A stretch of 64,000 bases of DNA from Gammaproteobacteria bacterium (GTDB lineage Bacteria; Pseudomonadota; Gammaproteobacteria; Burkholderiales; Burkholderiaceae_C). Shown one piece after another: positions 38,622-47,500 of the stretch. How positions within the stretch are numbered: the stretch's first letter is position 1; every line of letters starts with the position of its first letter. The stretch is from positions 19,794 to 83,793 of the forward strand of contig JAHJOG010000272.1 in assembly GCA_018820395.1 (NCBI GenBank), read 5' to 3'. The notes beneath the pieces were generated by a model. It was given only the letters and a program-made list of their open reading frames with translations. It was not told the origin of the DNA and searched no databases. Made by a program: the position numbers and the translations under genes.

Positions 38622-38885
38622 ATGCTCACCCCCAGCCAGAAATCCCGCATCCTGACGCGCGCCGGTATCGATATTCCGCCGGTCCCGGCGGTGAATCTGC
38701 CGGCACAGGAGAAGACTTTTCAGGTGGCCGCGCAGGCCTGGGTCCGAGAGATCGAGAAGCTGTACGACGTGTATGTCGCCACGCGCGCCGCGCAGAGCCT
38801 GCGCGACGCGGCGCTGCCGGACACGCTGCATCGGAGGCGCTGGACCGACGGCGGGCTGAATTTTCAGATGCCGGCTCGATACTGA
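38622..38885 (+). CDS. Hypothetical protein, 87 residues
   Basis: A small soluble protein with a good AAAGGAG ribosome site 11 nt before the ATG. It has a Pro-rich segment (DIPPVPAVNLPAQ), then a helix (VAAQAWVREIEKLYDVYVATRAAQSL) and a short basic end. I do not recognise the family. It stands alone between divergent and convergent neighbours. Confidence 0.6.
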   Translation: MLTPSQKSRILTRAGIDIPPVPAVNLPAQEKTFQVAAQAWVREIEKLYDVYVATRAAQSLRDAALPDTLHRRRWTDGGLNFQMPARY

Positions 38886-38937
38886 GTTTCAGGAGTTGGC
38901 CGCGAAGGGGGTCGCTGCACTGCGACCTCGATGGGGC

Positions 38938-40140
38938 CTATTCGACGATCCCGTCGCGCTTCATCCGATCGATCGAGCCCGAGTCGTAACCGAGTTCGGC
39001 AAGCAGTGAGAACGTCTGTTCGCCAGGGTCCGGCGCCGCGCTGTGGAACTGTTGCGGGTGCGGACAGGCAGACATATTGATCGGCGTGCGGATCAGCTCT
39101 ATTTCGCCAAGCACCGGGTGCACCGCCGGTCGCGTCATGCGCAGATGCTTCGCCTGCGGATCTTCGAAAGCCTGGCCGATGTCGTACACCGGCCCGCATG
39201 GAACCCCGGCGGGATTGAGCCGCGTGACCAGGTCGGCCGCGCTGAAGCGGCGAGTCAAGGCGTTGATGTCGTCGTTGAGTGCAAAGCGGTGTGTCATGCG
39301 CGAGGCGGCATCGCGGTATTCCGGGTTCTGCAGCAGCCGGTCCGCGCCGAGCACTTCACAGAAAGCTGCCCACATGCGCGGAGTTCCGGCGCAGATGTTG
39401 ACCAGTCCGTCGCTCGCCTCATAGGTGCCCATCGGCACCAGCGTCGGATGGGCGTTGCCCTCCTGCCCCGCAACGCTGCCCGACACGGTGTAGCGCGCGG
39501 CCTGGAAGTCCAGCTTGTTGAGCATGCTCTCGATCAGCGAGGTGTGCACCCATTGCCCCTCGCCGGTTCGTTCGCGATGCAGCAGCGCCAGCAGAATGCC
39601 TTGGCCGAGAAACATGCCCGCCGTGGTGTCCGAGATCGCGATGCCAGCGCGCACCGGGCCGCGACCAGGCTCGCCGGTGATCGAACTCAGCCCTGACATG
39701 CCCTGCACGACCTGGTCGACGCCAGGGCGGTCGGCGTAGGGCCCGTCCTGGCCGAACCCGGAAATGCTCGCCAGAATGATGCGCGGGTTGATCGACTTCA
39801 GGCTCTTGTAGTCGAGACCCAGTTTCTTCTTGACGGCCGAACGGAAGTTCTCGACCACCACGTCGCTGCGTTCGACCAAGCGGCGCAGCACGTCGGCGCC
39901 TTCGGGGCTCTTGAGATCGACGCAGATGCTGCGCTTGTTGCGATGGAGGTTCTGCTCGTCCGATCCACGGCGGCTGCCGGTGACGGAGCCGGCGTCCCGA
40001 AGGGAGGGCGGCTCGACGCGCGTCACGTCCGCGCCCCAGTCGGACAGGAGGCGCACCGCCACCGGGCCGGCACGGGCGACGGTCAGATCGATGACCTTGA
40101 GGTTGGCGAGCGGCGGCTGGGCGAGAGAGGATGAAGGCAT
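38938..40140 (-). CDS. CaiB/BaiF family CoA transferase (class III)
   Basis: 400 residues with the family opening LKVIDLTVARAGPVAVRLLSDWGADV and segments NKRSICVDLKSPEG and GPYADRPGVDQVVQGMSG. Class III enzymes move CoA between carboxylic acids such as formate/oxalate or succinate/mesaconate. The pair of acids cannot be told from sequence, and no acyl-CoA pathway gene is next to it. It follows the yghU-like gene by 74 nt on the same strand. Confidence 0.88.
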   Translation of the reverse strand: MPSSSLAQPPLANLKVIDLTVARAGPVAVRLLSDWGADVTRVEPPSLRDAGSVTGSRRGSDEQNLHRNKRSICVDLKSPEGADVLRRLVERSDVVVENFRSAVKKKLGLDYKSLKSINPRIILASISGFGQDGPYADRPGVDQVVQGMSGLSSITGEPGRGPVRAGIAISDTTAGMFLGQGILLALLHRERTGEGQWVHTSLIESMLNKLDFQAARYTVSGSVAGQEGNAHPTLVPMGTYEASDGLVNICAGTPRMWAAFCEVLGADRLLQNPEYRDAASRMTHRFALNDDINALTRRFSAADLVTRLNPAGVPCGPVYDIGQAFEDPQAKHLRMTRPAVHPVLGEIELIRTPINMSACPHPQQFHSAAPDPGEQTFSLLAELGYDSGSIDRMKRDGIVE

Positions 40141-40214
40141 GCATGCACCGATGGGTTGTCGACGAGAGTTCGGCTCCGGTTCGCGAAGACGACGGGCGTC
40201 CGGGCGATGCTGGA

Positions 40215-41090
40215 TCAGCCCGCTTCGCCCGCGCCTCCCGCTGCCCCGGCCTCGAAGTCGCCCGCATCATGCCGCTCTCGCAGCTGCTCGGACGCCTCGC
40301 CCCAGGTGCGATTCACCCGCCGCCCGCGCTCCACGGCCGGCCGCGCGGCGATCTGGTCGGTCCAGCGCTGCACGTGGGTGTACGACCCGACGTCGAGAAA
40401 CTCGCCGGCGTTGTAGGTCTGCCCCTTGACCAGCGTGCCGTACCACGGCCACACGGCCATGTCGGCGATGGTGTAGTCGTCGCCGGCCAGATAGGCCGTT
40501 TCGGAAAGCCGCCGGTCGAGCACGTCGAGCTGGCGCTTGACTTCCATCGCGAAGCGGTCGATCGCGTATTCGATCTTGGTGGGGGCGTAGGCGTAAAAGT
40601 GACCGAAGCCGCCGCCCAGATACGGGCCCGCACCCATCTGCCAGAAGAGCCACGACAGGCACTCGGCACGGCGCGCGCGCTCGGTCGGCAAAAAGGCGCC
40701 GAACTTCTCGGCCAGGTAGACGAGGATCGAGCCGGACTCGAACACCCGCACCGGCTTGGGTTCGCTGTGGTCCATGAGGGCCGGAATCTTCGAGTTCGGA
40801 TTCACGCCGACGAAGCCGCTGCCGAACTGGTCGCCCTTGCCGATCTCGATCATCCACGCGTCGTACTCGGCGCCCGCATGGCCCGCGGCCAGCAACTCTT
40901 CGAGCATGACGGTGACCTTGACGCCGTTGGGCGTGGCCATGGAATACAGCTGCAGCGGGTGACGGCCCACCGGCAGTTCCTTGTCGTGCGTCGGCCCGGC
41001 AATCGGGCGATTGATGCTGGCGAACTTGCCGCCGCTTTCCTTGTTCCAGGCCCAGACCTTGGGGGGAACGTATTCGGTGTCGTCTGCCAT
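40215..41090 (-). CDS. yghU: Glutathione S-transferase family, YghU-like disulfide-bond oxidoreductase
   Basis: 291 residues, longer than common GSTs through the N-terminal arm seen in YghU. The thioredoxin-like domain has LYSMATPNGVKVTVMLEEL and FESGSILVYLAEKFG; the helical domain has YTIADMAVWPWYG. YghU reduces disulfides with two glutathiones bound. The ATG at 41090 follows zwf by 39 nt, so it may share the zwf transcript. The C-terminal 15 residues are Gly/Ala-rich and probably disordered. Confidence 0.86.
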   Translation of the reverse strand: MADDTEYVPPKVWAWNKESGGKFASINRPIAGPTHDKELPVGRHPLQLYSMATPNGVKVTVMLEELLAAGHAGAEYDAWMIEIGKGDQFGSGFVGVNPNSKIPALMDHSEPKPVRVFESGSILVYLAEKFGAFLPTERARRAECLSWLFWQMGAGPYLGGGFGHFYAYAPTKIEYAIDRFAMEVKRQLDVLDRRLSETAYLAGDDYTIADMAVWPWYGTLVKGQTYNAGEFLDVGSYTHVQRWTDQIAARPAVERGRRVNRTWGEASEQLRERHDAGDFEAGAAGGAGEAG

Positions 41091-41129
41091 AGGGATTTGT
41101 TCTCCAGGGAAAAGATTTGAGTGAGAGGC

Positions 41130-42605
41130 TCAGGGCCCGATGGCATGCCACTGGCGGCCGTCGCGCTCGATGAGCTCTTCTGCGCACTTGGGCCCGGCGC
41201 TGCCGGCCACGTAGGCTTCGGGTTCGCCGCCGGACTGCCAGGCCTCGATCACCGGCTGCAGCGCAAGCCACGCGGCCTCGATCTCGTCGGCGCGCTGGAA
41301 CAGCGTCTGGTCGCCGTGCAGCAGGTCGTAGAGCAAGGTCTCGTAGCCGGTGGTGCGCGAGGGGCCGAACGCGTTCGCATGGCTAAAGTTCATCTGCACA
41401 GGCGCCGGCTCCAGCTCGGGGCCGGGGCGCTTGCCGATCAGGTCGAGCGTCATGCCCTCGTCGGGCTGGATCTGGATCACCAGCTTGTTCGGCGGCAGCC
41501 GGCTGACGTCGATGCCCCGAAACTGTGCAAAGGGCACAGGCCGAAAGGTCAGCACCACTTCGCTGTCGCGGTGCGAGAGCGCCTTGCCGGTGCGCAGGTA
41601 GAAGGGCACGCCGGCCCAGCGCCAGCTGTCGACAGTGAGCTTGAGTGCGGCATAGGTTTCGGTGCGGCTGTCCGGCGCCACGTCCTTGGCGGCGCGGTAG
41701 TCGCCCACCTTGCGATCGCCGATGCGCCCGGCGCTGTAGCGGCCGCGCACGGCATCGCGGCCGACGTCTTCGGGCCGCGGGCCGCGAATGGCGCGGAACA
41801 CCTTCGCCTTCTCGTTGCGGACCGCTTCGGCGTCGAAGGAATTGGGCGGCTCCATGCAGATCATCGCGAGCAGTTGAAAGAGATGGTTGGGCACCATGTC
41901 GCGCAGCGCGCCGGCCGCGTCGTAGAAGCTGCCGCGGCCGCCGACGTCCACCGTTTCGGCCACGGTGATCTGCACGTGCTCGATGTACTTGCTGTTCCAG
42001 ACCGACTCGACCATGGTGTTGGCGAAACGTGTCACCATGATGTTCTGCACCGTTTCCTTGCCGAGGAAATGGTCGACGCGGTAGACCTGCTTCTCGTCGA
42101 CGAGCGACAGGATCTTGCGGTTGAGTTCGCGCGCAGATTCGAAGTCGTGGCCGAAGGGTTTTTCGATCGCGACACGGCGAAAGGCACCCTCGTGCTCGCG
42201 CAGCAGCCCCGCGTTCGCGAGCTGGTGGATGATGTCGTCGAAGAACTCGGGCGCCGTCGCGAAATAGAAGGCCACGTTGCCGTCGCCCCGCTCCTCGAGC
42301 ATGCTGGCGAGCCGCTCGTAGGTCGCGGGCTGCTTCAGGTCGCCGCGCAGGTAGCTGATGCGCCCGCGCAGAGATTCCCAAGCCGTGGCCGGGGTCGACG
42401 TCTTGGCCTCGTCGGGGTCGAAGCCGCTTCGGAGCCATTCATCGTCGCCTTCGGTCCTGCCGATGCCGATGATGGAGAGCTGGTCGTCCACCAGGCCCGA
42501 CGCTGTCATGTTGATCAGCGACGGCATCAGGAGCCGGTGGCTCAAATCGCCGGTGATGCCGAAGATGACGAGTGTGGCCTGGGGTGCGGGTGGCGTGCCC
42601 GTCAT
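41130..42605 (-). CDS. zwf: Glucose-6-phosphate dehydrogenase
   Basis: 491 residues, normal length. The nucleotide motif FGITGDLSHRLLMPSL is at the start, with His where the common motif has Lys. The active site RVDHFLGKETVQN is near residue 175. It oxidises glucose-6-phosphate to 6-phosphogluconolactone and makes NADPH. GGAGGCG precedes the ATG. The 6-phosphogluconolactonase and Entner-Doudoroff genes are not adjacent. NADPH supply fits the glutathione-linked gene downstream. Confidence 0.95.
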   Translation of the reverse strand: MTGTPPAPQATLVIFGITGDLSHRLLMPSLINMTASGLVDDQLSIIGIGRTEGDDEWLRSGFDPDEAKTSTPATAWESLRGRISYLRGDLKQPATYERLASMLEERGDGNVAFYFATAPEFFDDIIHQLANAGLLREHEGAFRRVAIEKPFGHDFESARELNRKILSLVDEKQVYRVDHFLGKETVQNIMVTRFANTMVESVWNSKYIEHVQITVAETVDVGGRGSFYDAAGALRDMVPNHLFQLLAMICMEPPNSFDAEAVRNEKAKVFRAIRGPRPEDVGRDAVRGRYSAGRIGDRKVGDYRAAKDVAPDSRTETYAALKLTVDSWRWAGVPFYLRTGKALSHRDSEVVLTFRPVPFAQFRGIDVSRLPPNKLVIQIQPDEGMTLDLIGKRPGPELEPAPVQMNFSHANAFGPSRTTGYETLLYDLLHGDQTLFQRADEIEAAWLALQPVIEAWQSGGEPEAYVAGSAGPKCAEELIERDGRQWHAIGP

Positions 42606-42741
42606 GGGTGCGCCTCCGGCGCGATGTCGAAACGTGGCATGCCGATGTCTTGCGAGAGCTCCATGCAGAACATCTTAGGGCGCTCGCATGCACGTTGCAG
42701 CGCACTGGTATTTGCGCGCCAGGGTGGCCACAATGTACGGC

Positions 42742-43290
42742 ATGAGCATTCCCACCACCGCGGTTCTCGTGATCGACGTGCAGCAAGGGCTGTTCGAAGG
42801 CAAGCACGCGGTCTTCGATTCAGAGCAGCTTCTCGCCCGCATCAATCAGGTCACGGCGAAGGCGCGCGCCGCCGGGGCGCCCGTGATCTTCGTCCAGCAC
42901 CAGACGGACGTCGACTTCCTGCGTTTCCAGACGCCTTCCTGGGAGCTGGCGAGCGGACTGCACGTCGAGGCGAGCGACCTGCGCATCCGCAAATGCACGC
43001 CCGACGCCTTTCTCGGCACCGAGCTCGAATCCCTGCTCGACGAACACGGCATCGCCGACCTGGTGATCTGCGGCGTCCACACCGAGTTCTGCGTCGACAC
43101 CACCGCCCGCCGTGCGATGGCGCTCGGCTATCCCGTCGTACTCGTGCAAGACGGGCACAGCAGCGAAGGCAACGCGCATCTGACGCCGAGCCAGGTGATC
43201 TGGCACCACAACACCACCCTCACCCACATCCACAGCTTCGGGCCGCGCGTGCGCTTGCAGACGGCGGCCGACCTGCAGTTCGGGGACTGA
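42742..43290 (+). CDS. Isochorismatase-like cysteine hydrolase
   Basis: 182 residues. The triad residues are visible: Asp in LVIDVQQG, Lys in RIRKCTPDAF and Cys in GVHTEFCVDTT. Members include nicotinamidases, ureidoacrylate and N-carbamoylsarcosine hydrolases; which one this is cannot be told. A -10-like CACAAT ends 7 nt before the ATG at 42742, suggesting a leaderless start; the ATG at 42733 with AGGG upstream is the alternative. Confidence 0.85.
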   Translation: MSIPTTAVLVIDVQQGLFEGKHAVFDSEQLLARINQVTAKARAAGAPVIFVQHQTDVDFLRFQTPSWELASGLHVEASDLRIRKCTPDAFLGTELESLLDEHGIADLVICGVHTEFCVDTTARRAMALGYPVVLVQDGHSSEGNAHLTPSQVIWHHNTTLTHIHSFGPRVRLQTAADLQFGD

Positions 43291-43345
43291 CTGCGCGGCT
43301 CGCACCCACTCCCTCGACCCTCCTCATCCCGCGAAAGAATCAGCC

Positions 43346-44137
43346 ATGGATCTCAAGCTCAAAGGCAAGCTGGCGCTGGTTTCCGGCAGCACCGCCGGCA
43401 TCGGCCATGCGATCGCCGCCGCACTGGCGGCCGAAGGCGCCCGCGTCATCGTCAACGGACGCTCTCAGGCCTCGGTGGACAGCGCCTGCGCGCAGATCCA
43501 GGCCGCGCCCGGCGGCCAGGTGCTGGGATTTGCCGGCGACCTGAGCTCGGCGGCCACGGCCGAGGCGCTCGTGGCGGCGCACCCTGGCATCCAGATCCTG
43601 GTCAACAACCTCGGCATCTTCGAGCCCAAGGCCTTCGAAGACATCCCGGACGTCGACTGGCTGCGCTTCTTCGACGTGAACGTGCTGAGCGGCGTGCGGC
43701 TCGCGCGCCTCGTGCTGCCCGCCATGAAGCGTGTGGACTGGGGCCGCATCATCTTCATTTCCAGCGAGAGCGCGGTGCAGATTCCGGCCGAGATGATCCA
43801 CTACGGCATGACCAAGACGGCGCAGCTCGCCGTCTCGCGCGGCCTGGCCGAAGCGGTGGCCGGCACCGGCATCACGGTCAACAGCGTCCTGCCGGGCCCC
43901 ACGCGCTCGCGCGGCGTGGGCGACTTCGTGGAGGCACTGGCCAAGAGCGATGGCAAGTCGGCCGACGAAGTCGAACGCGAGTTCTTCGCCACGGCGCGGC
44001 CCACCTCGCTCATCAAGCGCTTCGAAACGCCGGAAGAAATCGCCTCGCTGGTCGCCTACATCGCCAGCCCGCTGTCGTCGGGCACCACGGGCGCCGCGCT
44101 GCGGGTGGACGGCGGCTGCACCAAGAGCGCGTTCTGA
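43346..44137 (+). CDS. SDR family oxidoreductase
   Basis: 263 residues of classical short-chain dehydrogenase. The cofactor motif is SGSTAGIGHAIA, then NNLGIFEPK, the Ser in FISSESAVQ and the Tyr/Lys in YGMTKT. The C-terminal GAALRVDGGCTKS is standard. The TGxxxGIG Thr is replaced by Ser, a common variant. Substrate unknown. It lies 55 nt after the hydrolase and may be co-transcribed with it. Confidence 0.88.
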   Translation: MDLKLKGKLALVSGSTAGIGHAIAAALAAEGARVIVNGRSQASVDSACAQIQAAPGGQVLGFAGDLSSAATAEALVAAHPGIQILVNNLGIFEPKAFEDIPDVDWLRFFDVNVLSGVRLARLVLPAMKRVDWGRIIFISSESAVQIPAEMIHYGMTKTAQLAVSRGLAEAVAGTGITVNSVLPGPTRSRGVGDFVEALAKSDGKSADEVEREFFATARPTSLIKRFETPEEIASLVAYIASPLSSGTTGAALRVDGGCTKSAF

Positions 44138-44237
44138 TTCGGCTTCACGCTCAGACCTGACTCGTTCTGCCCGCGCGTGACTCGGCAGCGCGCCCGCAGG
44201 GGAGGCGCCCTGACGATATCGACGAACGCACCCCGCC

Positions 44238-46322
44238 CTACGGCACGTCCGGAATGTTCTTCAGGTCGGCCAGCCAAACGGCCGATTCCGAATCGCTCGG
44301 CGCGCGCCAATCGCCCCTCGGCGACAGCGAGCCGCCCGACCCGACCTTGGGCGAATTCGGCACGCACGAGCGCTTGAACTGGCTGGTGCGAAAGAAGCGG
44401 TCGAGGAAGTTGCCGAGGTGCCCGCGGATTTCCGCCAGCGAATACTGGTTGTGCGGCTCCGTCATGTCCTTGGGCCAGCCGCCCTGCGTGCGGTCGTGCC
44501 ACGCGGTGTACGCCAGGAACGCGACCTTCGACGGGCGGAACCCGTAGCGCAGCGTGTAGTAGAGGTGAAAGTCTTGCAACTCGTACGGGCCGATCACCGC
44601 CTCGGTGCTCTGCGAGGGTTGGCGGGCCGCCGCTTCGTCGGCTTCGCTTCCAGCCAAGGCCGCGTCTGGCACGAGTTCGGGGCTCACTTCGGTGGCCAGG
44701 ATGGCGCGCAGCACCTGGCTCCCCGCCTCGCCGAGTTGCGCGGTGTCCGCCACCCAGCGCACCAGGTGCTTGATCAAGGTCTTCGGCACGCTGGCGTTCA
44801 CGTTGTAGTGCGACATGTGGTCGCCCACGCCGTAGGTGCACCAGCCCAGCGCGAGTTCGCTGAGGTCGCCCGTGCCGGCCACGATCGCCCCATTGAAGTT
44901 CGCGAGCCGGAAGAGATGGCTGGTGCGCTCGCCGGCCTGCACGTTCTCGAAGGTGATGTCGTACTGCGGCACGCCGTCGGCAAAGGGATGGCCGAGGTCT
45001 TGCAGCATCTGGATGCAGCTCGCGCGGATGTCGATCTCGCGGGCCGTGCAGCCGATCGCTGTCATCAGCGCGTGCGCCTGCGACAAGGTGCGGTCGCTCG
45101 TCGCGAAGCCGGGCATCGTGAAGCCGAGGATGTTCGCGCGCGGCAGGCCGAGGCGATCCATGGCCTGCGCCATCACGAGCAGCGCGTGCGTCGAGTCGAG
45201 CCCGCCCGACACGCCGATGACTACCTTCTTGATGCCCGTGGCCTCCAGCCGCTGCACCAGCGACTGCACCTGAATGTTGAACACCTCGTGGCAGCGTTCG
45301 TCGAGCCGCGCGGCGTCGGACGGCACATACGGAAATCGTTCGACGGTGCGGCAAAGGCCCCGCGCGATGCCCGGTGGCGCGAGGTCGAACGCGATCGTGC
45401 GCCAGCCCTCGAGCGCTGACCGGTGCTGCTGCACCGACGTGCCGAAGCTGTTCTGTCGCATCCGTTCGCGCGACATGCGCTCGAGGTCGACGTCGGCCAC
45501 GATGGTGTGCGAGCGGTTGCTGAAGCGTTCGCTTTCCGCCAGCAGTTCGCCGCCTTCGTAGATGAGCGCCTGGCCGTCCCATGCGAGGTCGGTGGTCGAC
45601 TCGCCGATGCCGGCGGAAGAATAGAGATACGCGGCCAGGCAGCGGGCCGACTGCACGCTCACCAGCCGATGCCGATAGTCCGACTTGCCGATCGTGATGT
45701 TGGACGCGGACAGGTTGACCAGCACCGTCGCGCCCGCGAGCGCCGCCAGGCTCGACGGCGGAATCGGCACCCAGACGTCTTCGCAGATCTCGACGTGCAG
45801 CTTCAAAAGCGGAAAGCGTTCGTCATGGAACAGCAGGTCCGCACCGAAAGGCACCCGGGCGCCGCGAAAATCGATCTCGGTCGAAAGCGCCGTGCTTGCC
45901 GCGCTGAACTGCCGCCCTTCGTAGAACTCGCCGTAGTTCGGCAAGTAGGACTTCGGGACCACACCCAGGAGCCGCCCGCCGCCAAGCACCGCTGCGCAAT
46001 TGAAGAGCCTATGGTCCACCCTGAGCGGCAGGCCGACGATGGCGATGGCCTGGATGTCGGTCGACGCCTCGACCAGTTCGTGCAGCGCCGCTTCGCACGC
46101 GTCCAGCAGCGCAGCCTGGTGGAACAGGTCGTCGCAGGTGTAGGCAGAGAGCCCCAGTTCGGGGAACGCGACCACCATCGCGCCCTGCGCTGCGGCCTCC
46201 CGAAAATTGGCCAGCGTCTCGCGCACATTGAAGACGGGATCGGCCACCTTGTTGCGGGGCACGGCAACCGCGACACGCGCAAAGCCATGGGCATGAGGGT
46301 TGCTGAACGGCAGGTCTGTCAT
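44238..46322 (-). CDS. nadE: Glutamine-dependent NAD+ synthetase
   Basis: 694 residues. The N-terminal nitrilase-like glutaminase has Glu in [17 protein letters not shown], Lys in [15 protein letters not shown] and Cys in [12 protein letters not shown]. The synthetase domain has the P-loop [12 protein letters not shown] and [16 protein letters not shown]. It amidates deamido-NAD with ammonia from glutamine. The ATG at 46322 starts the family sequence; 26 more codons are open upstream. It is convergent with the SDR gene. Confidence 0.95.
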   Translation of the reverse strand: MTDLPFSNPHAHGFARVAVAVPRNKVADPVFNVRETLANFREAAAQGAMVVAFPELGLSAYTCDDLFHQAALLDACEAALHELVEASTDIQAIAIVGLPLRVDHRLFNCAAVLGGGRLLGVVPKSYLPNYGEFYEGRQFSAASTALSTEIDFRGARVPFGADLLFHDERFPLLKLHVEICEDVWVPIPPSSLAALAGATVLVNLSASNITIGKSDYRHRLVSVQSARCLAAYLYSSAGIGESTTDLAWDGQALIYEGGELLAESERFSNRSHTIVADVDLERMSRERMRQNSFGTSVQQHRSALEGWRTIAFDLAPPGIARGLCRTVERFPYVPSDAARLDERCHEVFNIQVQSLVQRLEATGIKKVVIGVSGGLDSTHALLVMAQAMDRLGLPRANILGFTMPGFATSDRTLSQAHALMTAIGCTAREIDIRASCIQMLQDLGHPFADGVPQYDITFENVQAGERTSHLFRLANFNGAIVAGTGDLSELALGWCTYGVGDHMSHYNVNASVPKTLIKHLVRWVADTAQLGEAGSQVLRAILATEVSPELVPDAALAGSEADEAAARQPSQSTEAVIGPYELQDFHLYYTLRYGFRPSKVAFLAYTAWHDRTQGGWPKDMTEPHNQYSLAEIRGHLGNFLDRFFRTSQFKRSCVPNSPKVGSGGSLSPRGDWRAPSDSESAVWLADLKNIPDVP

Positions 46323-46473
46323 GGTCGTTTCTCGAGGCGGATGCGTGAAGGTTCGGCGGTCGTCGGTGGTGCCCCTTCGCTGGACGGTTCGCCCCGACAT
46401 TCTCCACCAGCGTCCTGCGCTTGCTTGCCCTCACCCGCGAACGCCCGCAACAACGGCGGCGATCATCCTCCCG

Positions 46474-46479
46474 TATTCT
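46474..46479 (+). promoter_or_regulatory. -10 element TATTCT, likely leaderless start
   Basis: TATTCT ends 5 nt before the ATG at 46485, so the transcript should start at the initiation codon. The 28 bp around it (46473-46500) match the start of the gene at 59859 with three differences. Confidence 0.45.
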
Positions 46480-46484
46480 TCGGC

Positions 46485-47234
46485 ATGGACGATGCGAACC
46501 TCTCAAAGACCGTCCGCGCCCTCGAGGAGCGCGCTTTCAACGCCTGGCCGGCGCGTGAAACGATCGCGTGCGGCGGATGGATCTTCCGGCACTCTGGCGG
46601 CTACACCAAGCGCGCCAACTCGGCGAACGCGGTCGAGCCCGGCGCGAGTTTCGCTGGCGTGCGCGAGGCGGCCGAGGCGTTCTACGCGCGGCACGGGCTG
46701 CCGGCGGTGTTCCGCCTGTCGCCGCTCGCTGCGCCCGACGCCGATCGCGAGCTCGATGCGGCCGGCTACCAATTCTTCGACCCGAGCTTCGTCGCGCGCG
46801 CATCGCTGGACGAAGCCTCGCCGCACCCGTCGGTCACGATCGCCGAGCAAGCATCGACAAGCTGGCTCGACGGCTTCGCCACGGCCAACGGCGTCGCGCC
46901 GGCGTTGCACGAAGTCCATCACTCCATCGTGCGTTCGATCGCGCTCGCGACCGGCTTCGCGACCGTGCACGACGGCGGCGAGCCCATCGGCTTCGGGCTG
47001 GCCGTGCGCGAGGGCGACTGGGTCGGGTTCTACGACATCGTCATCGACGCGTCGCACCGCCAGCGAGGGCACGGCGGCACGATGATGCGCGCGCTGCTCG
47101 ACTGGGGCCGCCGGCAGGGCGCGAAGTCGGCCTACCTCCAGGTGCGCGAGGAGAACGCACCCGCGCGGCGCATGTATGCGGCGATGGGCTTCAAGGACGT
47201 GTACCGCTATCACTACCGAGTGCCCGAAGTCTGA
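46485..47234 (+). CDS. GNAT family N-acetyltransferase
   Basis: 249 residues. The C-terminal half is a GNAT domain with the acetyl-CoA loop RQRGHGGTMMRALLDWG and motif B QVREENAPARRMYAAMGF. The N-terminal 110 residues form a second, degenerate GNAT-like half without the loop. Substrate unknown. No ribosome site precedes the ATG. It is divergent from nadE, 162 nt away. Confidence 0.82.
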   Translation: MDDANLSKTVRALEERAFNAWPARETIACGGWIFRHSGGYTKRANSANAVEPGASFAGVREAAEAFYARHGLPAVFRLSPLAAPDADRELDAAGYQFFDPSFVARASLDEASPHPSVTIAEQASTSWLDGFATANGVAPALHEVHHSIVRSIALATGFATVHDGGEPIGFGLAVREGDWVGFYDIVIDASHRQRGHGGTMMRALLDWGRRQGAKSAYLQVREENAPARRMYAAMGFKDVYRYHYRVPEV

Positions 47235-47442
47235 AACGCCGAGCCGGCCGAGGCGATCTTCATGGCACGTTAGGAATAGGCCGATTGCGGGATCGCACGA
47301 CGACAGCAAGACGCACGCAACCAGAACGTGCACTTTCTACCTAAACATCGAGCTTACTTTTCCGACTAAGGCCTCTTGTCAGTGCGTTCGCGCGTCGACC
47401 GCCCGCGGCCCGATACCGAAGGTGCGAATGGCTTTTGGCATA

Positions 47443-47471
47443 TTCACGCTGCGCACTTCGCTTCCCATACT
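47443..47471 (+). promoter_or_regulatory. Candidate sigma-70 promoter of the multicopper oxidase operon
   Basis: TTCACG (47443-47448) and CATACT (47466-47471) are 17 bp apart, each matching about four of six consensus positions. They lie 30 nt before the ATG at 47501, in a local AT-rich stretch of the 266-nt gap that holds no gene. No operator repeat is obvious. Confidence 0.3.
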
Positions 47472-47500
47472 CGTGACTCCTGGACGAGTGGAGAACCGAG

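Noticed and set aside
47436..47456. A sigma-54 promoter before the giant oxidase (TTGGCAT and GCTGC)
   Set aside because: The GG-to-GC spacing is 9 instead of 10 and the -12 part is poor.
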